Of a DNA stretch of 64,000 nt, positions 9,053-21,159 are shown piece by piece (positions within the stretch are counted from its first letter, which is position 1; each line of letters starts with the position of its first letter). The position numbers were made by a program, and so were the translations under genes. Below the pieces are notes generated by a model. It did no database searches. It was given only the letters and a program-made list of their open reading frames with translations, and was not told the origin of the DNA. This DNA is from Shinella zoogloeoides (GTDB lineage: Bacteria > Pseudomonadota > Alphaproteobacteria > Rhizobiales > Rhizobiaceae), in NCBI RefSeq assembly GCF_020883495.1, contig NZ_CP086610.1:3783501-3847500 (forward strand), in the 5' to 3' direction.

Positions 9053-9667
9053 ATGGCACGAATGATTGGTGCGAAGGCTGGGATTGCGGCAATTCTCGCG
9101 GTTCTCGTTTCTTCTTCCTCGGCTTTCACCGCACCGGCATCGGCGCTGTCCATGAAGGTGGGCGGCGTTACCTCGCAGCCGATCGGCCATTACGAATTCT
9201 GCCAGAGCCACAAGTCCGAATGCCGCGCCGGCGTGCGCACCGCGCCCGCCAAGGTCACGGATTTCGGCTGGTCCATCGTGCGCGAGATCAATGCCAGCGT
9301 GAACCGCGACATCACCCCGATGACCGACAAGGAACTGCACGGCGTCGACGAAATCTGGTCCTACCCGGACGGCGCGGGCGACTGCGAGGACTTCGTGCTC
9401 CTCAAGCGCAGGATGCTGATGGAAAAGGGCTTTGCCGCCGGCGATCTCCTGATCACCGTCGTGCGCAAGCCCGATGGCGAAGGCCATGCCGTCCTGACCC
9501 TGCGCACCGCCCAGGGCGACTACATCCTCGACAACCTCAACAACGAGGTGAAGCTGTGGACCGAGACGCCCTACCGCTACCTCAAGCGCCAGGCGTCGTT
9601 CCACGCCGGCCGCTGGGTCTCGATCGAAAACGGCGACGCCGTCATGGTTTCGTCGGTCGGCCAGTAA
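9053..9667 (+). CDS. Bacterial transglutaminase-like cysteine protease (BTLCP)
   Basis: A 204-residue exported protein of the DUF920/BTLCP family. An N-terminal signal segment (about 5-33, AGIAAILAVLVSSSSAFTAPASA) precedes the domain. The catalytic triad is Cys in GDCEDFVLLK, His in EGHAVLTL and Asp in DYILDNLNNE. Members are periplasmic cysteine peptidases, often linked to surface adhesin processing. The start is the ATG at 9053 after AGGGGACG; a TTG 24 bp upstream overlaps the CtrA box. Confidence 0.88.
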   Translation: MARMIGAKAGIAAILAVLVSSSSAFTAPASALSMKVGGVTSQPIGHYEFCQSHKSECRAGVRTAPAKVTDFGWSIVREINASVNRDITPMTDKELHGVDEIWSYPDGAGDCEDFVLLKRRMLMEKGFAAGDLLITVVRKPDGEGHAVLTLRTAQGDYILDNLNNEVKLWTETPYRYLKRQASFHAGRWVSIENGDAVMVSSVGQ

Positions 9668-9687
9668 GCCGCCATCAATCCAGATGC

Positions 9688-9719
9688 AAAAAGGCCGCGG
9701 AGCGATCCGCGGCCTTTTT
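9688..9719. terminator. Bidirectional terminator
   Basis: AAAAAGGCCGCGGA-GCGA-TCCGCGGCCTTTTT is a perfect stem with an A run on one side and a T run on the other. It serves both the protease gene and the converging lepA. Confidence 0.9.
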
Positions 9720-9743
9720 CGTCTGTCATCGGGGAACGGACCC

Positions 9744-11567
9744 TTATTCGTCGCCCATCTTGAGCGCCGCGATGAAGGCTTCCTGCGGAATTTCCACCTT
9801 GCCGAACTGGCGCATGCGCTTCTTGCCGGCCTTCTGCTTGTCGAGCAGCTTGCGCTTGCGGGTGGCGTCGCCGCCGTAGCACTTGGCGGTCACGTCCTTG
9901 CGCAGCGCCGAGATGGTTTCGCGGGCGATCACGTTGCCGCCGATGGCGGCCTGGATCGGGATCTTGAACATGTGCTTCGGGATCAGCTCCTTGAGCTTCT
10001 CGCACATGTCGCGGCCGCGCTTTTCCGCGGCCATGCGGTGGACCATCATGGAGAGCGCGTCGACCGGCTCGCCGTTGACGAGGATCGACATCTTCACCAG
10101 ATGGCCTTCCTTGTGGTCGGTGATCTGGTAGTCGAAGGAGGCGTAGCCCTTGGAGATCGACTTCAGGCGGTCGTAGAAGTCGAAGACGACTTCGTTGAGC
10201 GGCAGGTCGTAGGTCAGCATGGCGCGCGTGCCGACATAGGTCAGCTCGACCTGGATGCCACGGCGGTCCTGGCAGAGCTTGAGGATGCCGCCGAGATAGT
10301 CGTCCGGCGTCAGGATCGTCGCGCGGATCCACGGCTCATGGATTTCCGAGATTTTTACGACGTCCGGCATGTCGGCCGGGTTGTGCAGCTCGCGCATCGA
10401 GCCGTCGGTCATGTAGAGCTGATAGACGACCGAGGGTGCGGTCGCGATCAGGTCGAGGTCGAACTCGCGCTCCAGGCGTTCCTGGATGATTTCGAGGTGC
10501 AAGAGGCCGAGGAAGCCGCAGCGGAAGCCGAAGCCGAGCGCCGCCGAGCTTTCCATTTCGAAGGAGAAGGAGGCGTCGTTGAGGCGCAGCTTGCCCATCG
10601 CCGAGCGCAGGTCCTCGAAATCGGCCGCGTCGACCGGGAACAGGCCGCAGAAGACGACCGGCTGGGCCGGCTTGAAGCCCGGCAGGGCCTTTTCCGTCGG
10701 ACGCTTGTCCTCGGTGATCGTGTCGCCGACGCGGGTATCGGCCACTTCCTTGATCGAGGCGGTGATGAAGCCGATCTCGCCCGGACCGAGCGAATCCATC
10801 GCCACCATCTTCGGCGTCAGCACGCCGACGCGCTCGACGGTGTATTTGGCGTCCGTGCCCATCATGCGCACGGTCTGGCCCTTGGAAAGCCGGCCTTCGA
10901 TGACGCGCACGAGAACCATGACGCCGAGATAGGTATCGTACCAGCTATCGACCAGCAGCGCCTTCAGCGGTGCCTTCTCGCCGCCCTCGCTCTTGGGCGC
11001 GGGCAGGCGCTTGACGATGGCTTCCAGCACGTCGGGAATGCCGAGGCCCGTCTTGGCCGAGATCAGCACGGCGTCGGAGGCGTCGATGCCGATCACTTCC
11101 TCGATCTGTTCCTTGATGCGCTCGGGCTCGGCCGCCGGCAGGTCGATCTTGTTGAGGACGGTCACAAGCTCATGGTTGTTGTCGATCGCCTGGTAGACGT
11201 TGGCCAGCGTCTGCGCTTCCACGCCCTGGCTGGCGTCGACGACAAGCAGCGAGCCTTCGCAGGCCGAAAGCGAGCGTGAGACCTCGTAGGCGAAGTCGAC
11301 GTGGCCGGGCGTGTCGATGAGGTTCAGCACATAGGTGTCGCCGTCATTCGCCTTGTAGTGCAGGCGCACGGTCTGGGCCTTGATGGTGATGCCGCGCTCG
11401 CGCTCGATATCCATGTTGTCGAGAACCTGTTCCGACATCTCGCGATCGGCAAGGCCGCCGGTCGACTGGATCAGCCGGTCGGCGAGCGTCGACTTGCCGT
11501 GGTCGATATGGGCCACGATCGAGAAGTTGCGGATATGGTCGAGGGGCGTCGAATTATTGGTGCTCAT
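9744..11567 (-). CDS. lepA: Elongation factor 4 (LepA) GTPase
   Basis: A ribosome-associated GTPase that back-translocates or remodels stalled ribosomes. At 607 residues it carries G1 [10 protein letters not shown]3 DTPGHVDF and G4 LNKIDLP, EF-G-like domains II, III and V, and the LepA-specific C-terminal domain ending in [16 protein letters not shown]. The ATG at 11567 ([15 protein letters not shown]) fits the family N-terminus; a longer open frame upstream is not supported. Confidence 0.97.
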   Translation of the reverse strand: MSTNNSTPLDHIRNFSIVAHIDHGKSTLADRLIQSTGGLADREMSEQVLDNMDIERERGITIKAQTVRLHYKANDGDTYVLNLIDTPGHVDFAYEVSRSLSACEGSLLVVDASQGVEAQTLANVYQAIDNNHELVTVLNKIDLPAAEPERIKEQIEEVIGIDASDAVLISAKTGLGIPDVLEAIVKRLPAPKSEGGEKAPLKALLVDSWYDTYLGVMVLVRVIEGRLSKGQTVRMMGTDAKYTVERVGVLTPKMVAMDSLGPGEIGFITASIKEVADTRVGDTITEDKRPTEKALPGFKPAQPVVFCGLFPVDAADFEDLRSAMGKLRLNDASFSFEMESSAALGFGFRCGFLGLLHLEIIQERLEREFDLDLIATAPSVVYQLYMTDGSMRELHNPADMPDVVKISEIHEPWIRATILTPDDYLGGILKLCQDRRGIQVELTYVGTRAMLTYDLPLNEVVFDFYDRLKSISKGYASFDYQITDHKEGHLVKMSILVNGEPVDALSMMVHRMAAEKRGRDMCEKLKELIPKHMFKIPIQAAIGGNVIARETISALRKDVTAKCYGGDATRKRKLLDKQKAGKKRMRQFGKVEIPQEAFIAALKMGDE

Positions 11568-11637
11568 GCGCGCCATATAGCAGCGCGCACGACTCGCGAA
11601 AAGCGGTAAATGAACCGTTTCTTCGCCGCAAGCGCCG

Positions 11638-12888
11638 CTATTCCGGGGCTTTCTCGCCTTCCACCAGCGCGCCGGCATTCGGCACCTGCGCGCTACGGAT
11701 CTCGAAATTCTCCCGCGCCTGCGGCGGCACGGTCTCGCGCCGCCGCAATCGCGCGGCGACGAAGGCGATGTAGAGCATCGCGACGCCGATGACCGCATAG
11801 ATGAAGGTTTGGGGGCCGAAGACCGGCGTCAGGGCCGTCACGCCGAGCGGAACGAGGGTTGCGGAGGTCGACCAGGCGACGAGCAGCGTCGAGGCCAGCG
11901 GCACGAAATCCTCGGGGTCCGTGCGGTCGTTGGCATGGGCGTTGGCGATGGAATAGACGCTTTCCACCGCGCCGGCCCACAGCGCGAAGACGATCATCAG
12001 CAGCACGAAGGCGCTGAAGGACACGAAGAGCGCAGCCACCGCCGCGCCGGTGATCAGCAGGCAGGTGAAGATCAGCACGATGCGCCGGTCGATGCGGTCG
12101 GAGAGCGTGCCGAGCGGGTATTGCACGAAGATGAGGCCGAACTGCATGACGAACATCAGCAGGGCGACGTCCGTCTGGCTGACATTGTTGGTGGCGGCGT
12201 AGATCGGTGTGAAGCCCTGAACGACCATGGAAAGCCCGCCCGAGGCGAGCACCCCGACGAGCGCGACCGGCGAATTGCGCCAGGCCATGGCGAAGTCGAG
12301 ATTGACGCGGGCGGGCGGCGGCGGATTGGGCAGCCGGGTCAGGCCGATCGGCAGCAGCGCGACGGTGGTGACGAAGATGGTGACGAGCGGGGCGAGGTTG
12401 CTGTCCGCCGGCATGCGGCCGAAAATCCACGCGCCGACGCCGAGGCCGAGCACATAGGCCATGTAGAAGAACGACATGGCCTTGCCGCGCCAGCGATTGT
12501 CGCTCGCATGGTTCAGCCAGCTCTGCGCGATGATGAAATTGCCGTTGCCGGAAATGCCGTAGATGCCGCGCGCCAGCACCCAGAGCAGCGGGTTGACGCC
12601 GAGCGCGACGAGGAAGGCGGCGATGATGACCAGCGCCAGCGAGCAGGAGAAGGCCCGCGCATGGCCGACGCGGCTGATGATCGGCCCGGCGATGACGCAG
12701 CCGATCAGCCCGCCGAAGGCCATGGTCGTGACGGTCGCGCCCGGCGTCCAGGACGGCGCGCCGGTCTGCGACAGCACATAGGGCACATAGGCGAGCATGA
12801 CGCCGTTGCCGATAGCCACAAGGGTCATCGAGACGACGATGGCGGTGATGGAAAAGAGCGAGGACGCCCGCTGCGCTTCACCTGTCAT
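11638..12888 (-). CDS. MFS transporter
   Basis: A 416-residue protein with about 12 hydrophobic segments and the MFS loop motif [12 protein letters not shown] between segments 8 and 9, plus [10 protein letters not shown] between 2 and 3. Substrate is unknown. The ATG at 12888 follows AGGAGGGCGG, which decides it over two upstream ATGs. It is divergent from an XRE-cupin regulator, whose operator-like repeat lies in the shared intergenic region, so control by that regulator is likely. Confidence 0.85.
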   Translation of the reverse strand: MTGEAQRASSLFSITAIVVSMTLVAIGNGVMLAYVPYVLSQTGAPSWTPGATVTTMAFGGLIGCVIAGPIISRVGHARAFSCSLALVIIAAFLVALGVNPLLWVLARGIYGISGNGNFIIAQSWLNHASDNRWRGKAMSFFYMAYVLGLGVGAWIFGRMPADSNLAPLVTIFVTTVALLPIGLTRLPNPPPPARVNLDFAMAWRNSPVALVGVLASGGLSMVVQGFTPIYAATNNVSQTDVALLMFVMQFGLIFVQYPLGTLSDRIDRRIVLIFTCLLITGAAVAALFVSFSAFVLLMIVFALWAGAVESVYSIANAHANDRTDPEDFVPLASTLLVAWSTSATLVPLGVTALTPVFGPQTFIYAVIGVAMLYIAFVAARLRRRETVPPQARENFEIRSAQVPNAGALVEGEKAPE

Positions 12889-13000
12889 CCGTCCGCCCTC
12901 CTGATTCTGCCGGGCCACCATATCCGTCGCCGCCATGCCGCATTGTCGCCGTAGCGGCATGGGCCGGATTTATTTTCGGGAGAGGGTGAGGCACGTTGAC

Positions 13001-13035
13001 TCCATTATAAGGGATGAATACTCTCTTATAATGGA
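13001..13035. promoter_or_regulatory. Inverted repeat overlapping the XRE-cupin start codon
   Basis: TCCATTATAAG and CTTATAATGGA are 11-bp perfect arms separated by 13 bp. The right arm contains the ATG of the regulator gene. Position and symmetry suggest an autoregulatory operator that also faces the divergent MFS gene. Confidence 0.65.
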
Positions 13036-13609
13036 AAATGAAACCGCCCCCCTGGAAAACGCCATCGGCGAGCGTCTCCGCCTGCTGCGCGTGGCGCGCG
13101 GCCAGACCCTCGACGATCTGGCCGGCGCGTCCGGCGTCAGCCGGGCGATGATCTCGCGCATCGAGCGCGGCGAGGCCAGCCCCACGGCGCAGCTCCTTTC
13201 GCGGCTCTGCGCCGCGCTGGACCTGACGCTCTCCGCCTTTTTCGCCTTTTCCGAAGGGGAGGGCGATCCGTTGTCGCGCCGCGAGGCGCAGACCGTCTGG
13301 CGCGATCCCGAGACAGGCTACCAGCGCCGCGCCGTCTCGGCCCCGAACACGGCCGCGCGCGTCGAGGTGATCGACGTGGAATTCCCGGCCGGCGCGCGCA
13401 TCGCCTATCCGCCGGAAACGGCCAAGGCGGGCATGACGCAGCATGTCTGGCTGTTTTCCGGCGCCTTGCGCATGACGGTCGGCGAGACCGTCCACGACCT
13501 TCGCCCCGGCGACTGCCTCTACATGAGCATCACCGAGGGGCATGTCTTCGAAAACCCCGGCAAGACGCCGGCGCATTATGCCGTGGTGCTGGACCGCGGC
13601 CGCAACTGA
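13031..13609 (+). CDS. XRE-family regulator with cupin sensor domain
   Basis: 192 residues: an N-terminal helix-turn-helix (about 14-68, GQTLDDLAGASGVSRAMISR then ERGEASPT) and a C-terminal cupin (about 105-185, QHVWLFSGALRMTVG and LRPGDCLYMSITEGHVFENP). This is the layout of small-molecule-sensing repressors such as PuuR. No clear ribosome site precedes the ATG, and the ATG lies inside the inverted repeat; a leaderless start or an upstream GTG at about 12988 are alternatives. Confidence 0.85.
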   Translation: MENETAPLENAIGERLRLLRVARGQTLDDLAGASGVSRAMISRIERGEASPTAQLLSRLCAALDLTLSAFFAFSEGEGDPLSRREAQTVWRDPETGYQRRAVSAPNTAARVEVIDVEFPAGARIAYPPETAKAGMTQHVWLFSGALRMTVGETVHDLRPGDCLYMSITEGHVFENPGKTPAHYAVVLDRGRN

Positions 13610-13619
13610 GGCGGAAAAG

Positions 13620-14150
13620 ATGAGCGAGATCAGGCTGCTCGACGAGACCGAAACCCGCGCCCGCATGGGCGAGCTTGCCGATGTGCTGGCCGATTGCGTC
13701 ACCGGCGGCGCTTCCGTCGGCTTCATGGCGCCCTACGGGCCGCCCGATGCGCTGCCCTTCTGGGAGGGCGTGGCGGCGGCGGTCGGCGAGGAGGCGACGC
13801 TGCTTTTTGCCGCCGAGCGGGCGGGCCGCATCGTCGGCACGGTGCAGGTCGGCATCCGCCAGATGCCGAACCAGCCGCACCGGGCGGATGTCAAGAAGCT
13901 CCTCGTCATGGAAAGCGAGCGCGGCCGCGGCCTCGCCCGGGCGCTGATGGCGCTCGCGGAGGCGGAGGCCGCCCGGCGCGGCAAGACCGTGCTGGTGCTC
14001 GACACGGCGACCGGCAGCCCGGCCGAGACGGTCTATGAACGCCTCGGCTGGCAGCGTGCCGGCGTCATCCCGGATTATGCGCTCTATCCGGACGGCCGCT
14101 ATTGCGGCACGACCTTCTTCTACAAGCATATCGGCGGTACGCCCGCCTGA
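13620..14150 (+). CDS. GNAT-family N-acetyltransferase
   Basis: 176 residues with the acetyl-CoA loop motif VMESERGRGLARALMALAE and a C-terminal VYERLGWQRAGVIPDYAL, both typical of GNAT enzymes. It starts 10 bp after the XRE-cupin gene, preceded by GAGGCGGAAA, and is probably co-transcribed with it. The acceptor is unknown. Confidence 0.85.
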   Translation: MSEIRLLDETETRARMGELADVLADCVTGGASVGFMAPYGPPDALPFWEGVAAAVGEEATLLFAAERAGRIVGTVQVGIRQMPNQPHRADVKKLLVMESERGRGLARALMALAEAEAARRGKTVLVLDTATGSPAETVYERLGWQRAGVIPDYALYPDGRYCGTTFFYKHIGGTPA

Positions 14151-14242
14151 CGCCGGCCTGTATCGAAACGGTGCAGGGCGGCGTTCACGCGATGGAAAGG
14201 GTCCCGCGGTAGAAGGAAGCCGGATCAACGAGGCGACCCGCC

Positions 14243-14470
14243 ATGCAGATAGCCGGCATCATGAGCACCGCCCTGACGGGCATGGCGCGCGAGACGGCGC
14301 GGGCCGAAAGGGCGGCGCAGAGCATCGCGACCCCTTCCGCCCCGCAGAGCGACCCGGCGGAGGATATGCTGGACCTCATCTCCGCCGGCATCGGCTTTCG
14401 CGCGAACGCTGCCTCCTTCGAGACGGGCGCGGACCTCTGGACGGTCCTCGCCACGATCAAGCGGGATTGA
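14243..14470 (+). CDS. Small protein resembling the ends of flagellar rod/hook proteins
   Basis: 75 residues. The N-terminus MQIAGIMSTALTGMARETAR resembles the start of axial proteins of the FlgB/FlgC/FlgG class. The end LISAGIGFRANAASFETGAD followed by LWTVLATIKRD resembles their conserved C-terminal helix (LIxAQRAFxANA...TADxMLxTLLxIKR). The middle is missing. It may be a diverged axial-protein fragment or a small gene of its own. It stands alone, with no flagellar neighbours. Confidence 0.6.
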   Translation: MQIAGIMSTALTGMARETARAERAAQSIATPSAPQSDPAEDMLDLISAGIGFRANAASFETGADLWTVLATIKRD

Positions 14471-16501
<2,031 letters not shown>

Positions 16502-16511
<10 letters not shown>

Positions 16512-16945
16512 AGCCGGTAGCGGATATGCCCGTCGGTCTCGACATAGCTGTCGTAGAGTTTTCGCGCCCGGGCATTGTCGTGGCGGGTGTGCCAGTAGAT
16601 ACCGCGCCAGCCGTGCCGTTTCGAGAGCGCGATCAGATCGTCGATCAGCGCCCGCCCCACGCCCTTGCCGCGCGCCGTCCCATCGACGAAGAGGTCTTCG
16701 AGATAGCACTCCGGTGCGATGTCCCAGGTGGAATCGTGATAGTGGTGGATGGCAAAGCCCATCACCTTGCCGTCTTCCTCCGCCACGCGCATCGAGACGC
16801 GCGAGCCGGGATCGAGCACTCGCGCCCAGGTAAAGGCCGTCACCTCCTCCGACACCTCGGCCTCGTAGAAGGCAAGGTAACCGGCCCACAGCCTTCTCCA
16901 GGCCGCCTCGTCGTGCTCGGCCGCATCGCGGATGATGAGGGCCAT
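16502..16945 (-). CDS. GNAT-family N-acetyltransferase (diamine acetyltransferase-like)
   Basis: 147 residues. The acetyl-CoA loop is [26 protein letters not shown] and a late [17 protein letters not shown] complete the fold and resemble spermidine/diamine N-acetyltransferases. The ATG at 16945 matches family length. It converges with LysR, overlapping its last 10 bp. Confidence 0.85.
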
Positions 16946-17184
16946 GGTCAGGCTCCGCTTCCGTCGACTATGGCCGTCCATCCGGCGAGGAGCAAAAGTC
17001 CGGTCTTGCCATGAGGGCGAAGCTGCATGGGGTCCTCCAAGGGGTTCGTGCTGAAAAGGCTTTTGCCCAGCATAGTGCGGGGGCCTTCGCTTTGCACGCA
17101 TTTCCCCTGAATTTTGCGGTGGCCCGCGCTTGCGAGGAACGTACCTCGGCACTAGTCTCCCCCGGCAATCAGGGAGAGCTCACC

Positions 17185-18171
17185 ATGCTGCGTTTCGGAA
17201 TCCTCTCGACGGCCAAGATCGGCCGCGACCTCGTCGTGCCGGCCATTCAGGATGCGGAAAACTGCGTCGTCACCGCCATCGCCAGCCGCGATATCGCCAA
17301 GGCGCGCGCCATGGCGGACCGCTTCTCCGTGCCGCATGCCTTCGGCTCCTATGAGGAGATGCTGGCCTCCGATCTCATCGACGCGGTCTATATCCCGCTG
17401 CCCACCTCCCAGCATGTGGAGTGGTCGATCAAGGCGGCCGATGCCGGCAAGCATGTGCTGTGCGAAAAGCCGATCGCGCTCAATGCCGGCGAGATCGGCG
17501 CATTGATCGAGGCGCGCGACCGCAACAGGGTGCTGATCGCCGAGGCCTACATGGTCACCTACAGCCCCGTCTGGCGAAAAGTCCGTTCGCTTCTGGCCGA
17601 AGGCGCCATCGGCCGGCTGCGCCATGTGCAGGGCGCCTTCACCTATTTCAACCGCGATCCCGGCAATATGCGCAACGTGCCGGCGCTCGGCGGCGGCGGC
17701 CTGCCGGATATCGGCGTCTACCCGACGATCTCCACCCGCTTCGCCACCGGCAAGGAGCCGTTGCGCGTGCAGGCGAGCACCGACCGCGACCCGGAATTCG
17801 GCACGGACATCTATTCCAGCGTCCGCGCCGATTTCGGCGATTTCGAGCTTTCCTTCTACATCTCCACCCAGCTCGCCCATCGTCAGGTCATGGTCTTCCA
17901 CGGCGACAAGGGCTTCATCGAGGTAAAATCCCCCTTCAACGCCGACCGTTACGGCGCGGAGGAAATCGAGCTGACCAACCAGAGCCACAGCGAAAGCCAG
18001 CACTTCCGCTTCCAGGATGCCCGCCAGTACAAGCGGCAGGCCGAAGCCTTCACCCGCGCCGCGCTCGGCGAGAATGAGGAAGTCGTGACGCTGGAAAGCT
18101 CGGTGAACAACCAGAAGCTCATCGACGCCATCTACCGCGCCAGCGAGAAGGACGGCTGGGAGGCGGTGTAA
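17185..18171 (+). CDS. Gfo/Idh/MocA-family NAD(P)-dependent oxidoreductase
   Basis: 328 residues. The Rossmann fold begins [20 protein letters not shown]; the family motif is [14 protein letters not shown] with the conserved EKP at about residue 95, and the C-terminal alpha/beta domain carries [12 protein letters not shown]. Such enzymes oxidise sugars or inositols or act as dimeric dihydrodiol dehydrogenases. The start at 17185 follows AGGGAGAGCTC. Substrate cannot be told. Confidence 0.9.
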   Translation: MLRFGILSTAKIGRDLVVPAIQDAENCVVTAIASRDIAKARAMADRFSVPHAFGSYEEMLASDLIDAVYIPLPTSQHVEWSIKAADAGKHVLCEKPIALNAGEIGALIEARDRNRVLIAEAYMVTYSPVWRKVRSLLAEGAIGRLRHVQGAFTYFNRDPGNMRNVPALGGGGLPDIGVYPTISTRFATGKEPLRVQASTDRDPEFGTDIYSSVRADFGDFELSFYISTQLAHRQVMVFHGDKGFIEVKSPFNADRYGAEEIELTNQSHSESQHFRFQDARQYKRQAEAFTRAALGENEEVVTLESSVNNQKLIDAIYRASEKDGWEAV

Positions 18172-18179
18172 GCCGACGC

Positions 18180-18908
18180 TCAGCCGCCCTCGTAAAGCCG
18201 CTGGCCCTCCCGAAGCGCCGCATCCAGCCGCCCGCCCTCGGGGAAGAGCGCCAGCGTTTCGGGCTTCTCCACGCCCGGCACGAGCCGGGGGCAGGTCTCG
18301 GCCGCGCCGAGCACGGTGGTGACGGGGATGACGCCGGCCCAGATCGGCAGGGCGAAGTCGTCCTCGTCGTCGCCGACGCCCTTGGCGCGCACCTTGGCGG
18401 CGGCCTCCTCGATGGTCATGGCGATGATGGTCGTCGCCTTGGCCTCCTGCACCGTGATGGGGCGCAGCAGCGCGCTGCGCTCCGGGTAGAAGCGGTCGAC
18501 GACGTCGCGCATCGCCTCGATCTTCTCTTCCGGATCCTCCACCAGCCGCGCGGTGCCGAAGCACATGGCGGAGCGGTAGTTGGCCGAATGGTTGAAGCCG
18601 GAGCGGGCGAGCACCAGCCCGTCGAGATGGGCGACGGTAAGGCAGGCGGGCGTGCCGGCCTTCAGGTGCCGCAGCATGCGGCTGGCGGAAGAGCCGTGCC
18701 AGTAGAGCGTGTCGTCCCTGCGCCAGAACAGCGTCGGCGTCGCATAGGGCTGGCCGTCGATGACATAGGCCACCTGACAGAGCATGGCCGCATCGAGGAT
18801 GGCATGCACGGCCTCGCGGTCGTAGCTCGCGCGCTCGTGCATGCGCTTGACGCGGTTGCGCGGGGTGACGGGGTAGGAAGCGGTCTCTGCGCTCATGGGG
18901 ATGCTCAT
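18180..18908 (-). CDS. Pyridoxamine 5'-phosphate oxidase-family FMN-binding protein
   Basis: About 242 residues with the split-barrel flavin-binding segments AMLCQVAYVIDGQPYATPTL and LYWHGSSASRMLRHL, then a C-terminal IWAGVIPVTTVLGAAE. It is divergent from a MocR regulator 41 bp away, a pairing often seen with vitamin B6 or FMN-linked oxidases. The start at 18908 follows AAAGG; the ATG at 18896 is an alternative. Confidence 0.8.
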   Translation of the reverse strand: MSIPMSAETASYPVTPRNRVKRMHERASYDREAVHAILDAAMLCQVAYVIDGQPYATPTLFWRRDDTLYWHGSSASRMLRHLKAGTPACLTVAHLDGLVLARSGFNHSANYRSAMCFGTARLVEDPEEKIEAMRDVVDRFYPERSALLRPITVQEAKATTIIAMTIEEAAAKVRAKGVGDDEDDFALPIWAGVIPVTTVLGAAETCPRLVPGVEKPETLALFPEGGRLDAALREGQRLYEGG

Positions 18909-18949
18909 GGGGATATTGCCTTTCGACGACGATGCCGCCATGGTGCGCC

Positions 18950-20374
18950 ATGACATTGGATCGAAAAAGCACCAATTCAGAGACAAAAATCAGGACCAAT
19001 CTACCGGATTGGTCCGCGCTCATTCCCGTCCTGCCGCCGGCGGGCCGGCGGACCCCGGCGCTTTACCGGGAACTGCGCCGCCTGATTGAAGCGGGCGACA
19101 TTCCGCCCGGCAGCAAGCTGCCGCCTTCGCGCGATCTGGCGCGGCGGCTGAAGACCTCGCGCGGCAGCGTGGTCGCCGCCTTCGAAACGCTGATCGCCGA
19201 GGGCTATGCGGTGGCGCGCACCGGCGCCGGCACCTTCGTCGCCGACCGCGTGCCGGTGCTGAAGCCGGCCCTCCCGGCGGAGGCCGAAGCGGCCGCGCCG
19301 AAAATGCCGCTGCCCGGCACGCTCGGCGTCGCCATGGCCGATGCGCGCACCCTGAACCTCTTCCGAACGCTGCTGTCGCGCCATCTCACCCGTCCCGGCC
19401 CGGAGCATTTCCAGTACGGCGACCCGCGCGGCGGTGCGGCGCTGCGTCAGGCGATTGCCGCCTATCTGCGGCAGGCGCGCGGCGTGCGCTGCGAGACGCG
19501 CTCCATCGTCATCACCACCGGCACCCAGCAGGGCATCGACCTCTTCATCCGCAGCGCGCTGTCGCCCGGCGACCGGGTGATGATCGAGGATCCCTGTTAT
19601 CCCAGCGCCCGCGCCGCCTTCGCCGGCAACGGCCTGCAGCTTTCCGGCCTCGCCGTGGACGGGGAGGGGGCGGATATAGCGCTCGCCGCGCCGGGCGCTC
19701 GCGCCGTCTATGTCACGCCCTCGCACCAGTTCCCGCTCGGCGTGACCATGAGCATGCGCCGCCGCCTCGCCCTCATCGACTGGGCGCGGGAAACCGGCGG
19801 CTGGATTCTGGAGGACGATTACGACAGCGAGTTCCGCTTCGCCGGCCCGCCGCTCGCCGCCATGCAGGGCATGGACGACAGCGGCCGCGTGATCTATCTC
19901 GGCACCTTCTCCAAGGTTCTGTTCCCGGGCCTGCGCCTCGGCTATGCCGTGATCCCCGATCCGCTGCTGGACGCCATGGTGGCCCTGCGCAGCCGCTCCG
20001 ACCGTAGCCCGCCGACGCTGGCGGAAGCCGCCCTTACGGACCTCATCCGCGAAGGCCATTTCGCCGCCCATCTCCGCCGCGCCCGCCGGCACGCGGAGGC
20101 TGCGCGCGATGCACTGGTGGCCGGGCTTTGCGAGGCGAAAAAACTCACGGTCGCGGTGCCGGATCAGGGTCTGCACCTTGTCGCCGGCCTGCCGAAGTCG
20201 CTTGACGATATCGAGGCCGTCGAGATCGCCCGCCGGGCGGGCCTCGGCGCTCGCGCCCTCTCGACCATGGCCGTCACCAACCCGCCGCGGCAGGGTCTCG
20301 TGATCGGCTTTTCAGGTTTTCCGCCGGAGGTGCTGCATGCCGCCGCCCGGCGCTTTGCTGCGATGATCGGTTAA
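18950..20374 (+). CDS. MocR-family regulator (GntR helix-turn-helix fused to aminotransferase domain)
   Basis: 474 residues: GntR winged helix (about 35-100, LPPSRDLARRLKTSRGSVVA) and a fold-type I aminotransferase-like domain with HQFPLGVTMSMRRR, the YDSEFRF strand and the PLP-lysine region YLGTFSKVLFPGLRLGYAV. MocR proteins bind PLP and activate or repress the divergent gene, here the FMN-binding protein. A perfect palindrome lies inside its first codons. Its stop overlaps the converging amidotransferase by 4 bp. Confidence 0.92.
   Translation: MTLDRKSTNSETKIRTNLPDWSALIPVLPPAGRRTPALYRELRRLIEAGDIPPGSKLPPSRDLARRLKTSRGSVVAAFETLIAEGYAVARTGAGTFVADRVPVLKPALPAEAEAAAPKMPLPGTLGVAMADARTLNLFRTLLSRHLTRPGPEHFQYGDPRGGAALRQAIAAYLRQARGVRCETRSIVITTGTQQGIDLFIRSALSPGDRVMIEDPCYPSARAAFAGNGLQLSGLAVDGEGADIALAAPGARAVYVTPSHQFPLGVTMSMRRRLALIDWARETGGWILEDDYDSEFRFAGPPLAAMQGMDDSGRVIYLGTFSKVLFPGLRLGYAVIPDPLLDAMVALRSRSDRSPPTLAEAALTDLIREGHFAAHLRRARRHAEAARDALVAGLCEAKKLTVAVPDQGLHLVAGLPKSLDDIEAVEIARRAGLGARALSTMAVTNPPRQGLVIGFSGFPPEVLHAAARRFAAMIG
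18971..19015. promoter_or_regulatory. Palindrome and ACCAAT repeats at the mocR start
   Basis: GGACCAATC-TACCG-GATTGGTCC (18993-19015) is a 9-bp perfect inverted repeat, with a further ACCAAT at 18971-18976. It lies about 45-65 bp inside the mocR frame and 85-107 bp from the divergent start, a plausible MocR/PdxR-type binding region. Confidence 0.5.
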
Positions 20375-21096
20375 GCGGCGCGGCGGGTGTCGGCGACATT
20401 GATGGTCGCCACGAAGGCGCGGGCGAGGGCAAGCCCGGTCGCGTCGGCCACCGGCCCGTTTTCGGCGGCAAGCGTGGCGTGGCTTTGCAGCCAGCCGGGC
20501 GCATTCTCCTCGATCACATCGGGGAAGATGGCCGCCCATTCCTCGACGACCTGCCGGTCCGCTTCGAAATGGAACTGCGTGCCGTAGCTGGCGCGGCCGA
20601 TGCGGAAGGCCTGGTTCTCGGCGGCGCTATTGGTGGCGAGCCGGACGGCCCCTTCCGGCAGCGTGAAGGTGTCGCTGTGCCACTGGAAGATCGGAAATGC
20701 GCCGGCGGCGGCGGAAAGCACCGGATCGGCCGCGCCTTCCTGTGTCGTCGATATCGTGCACCAGCCGAATTCCGGCGCGGCGCCGATGCGGTTTTCCGCG
20801 CCATAGGCCCGGGCGAGAAGTTGGCTGCCGAGGCAGACGCCGAGCACGGACTTGTCCGCCTCGCCGAACCGGCGCATCAGCGCGGCAAGGTCGGGCAGAT
20901 AGGCATGGCGTTCGTCGTCTAGGGCGTTCTGCGGCCCGCCCATGACGACGATGGCGTCGTATTCGCTGTCGCCCGCAGGGATGGCGTCGCCGGCATGGGG
21001 ACGGCAGATATCGAGGGTGGCCCCGGCTTCCGCAAGCGCCACGCCGACCTGCCCGAGCAAGGTCACCTTGTCGTTTTCCACCACCAGAACCCGCAT
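20371..21096 (-). CDS. Type 1 glutamine amidotransferase (GuaA-like class I)
   Basis: 241 residues. Nucleophile Cys88 is in SVLGVCLGSQLLA, and the His-Glu pair is in GTQFHFEADRQV, so the triad is intact. IVVMGGPQNA is the usual oxyanion strand. Family members hydrolyse gamma-glutamyl compounds or serve as GMP-synthase-like amidotransferases; the true substrate is unknown. The ATG at 21096 follows CGGGAG. Confidence 0.85.
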   Translation of the reverse strand: MRVLVVENDKVTLLGQVGVALAEAGATLDICRPHAGDAIPAGDSEYDAIVVMGGPQNALDDERHAYLPDLAALMRRFGEADKSVLGVCLGSQLLARAYGAENRIGAAPEFGWCTISTTQEGAADPVLSAAAGAFPIFQWHSDTFTLPEGAVRLATNSAAENQAFRIGRASYGTQFHFEADRQVVEEWAAIFPDVIEENAPGWLQSHATLAAENGPVADATGLALARAFVATINVADTRRAA

Positions 21097-21159
21097 GCGA
21101 TACTCCCGCCTTGAATGCCGGGCGACACAATCATGCCGGCCCCGTTCTTTCAAGCCGTC

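Noticed and set aside
12935..13030. Upstream extension of the XRE-cupin protein to 12935.
   Set aside because: It would translate through the promoter and the inverted repeat and adds an atypical basic stretch before the helix-turn-helix.
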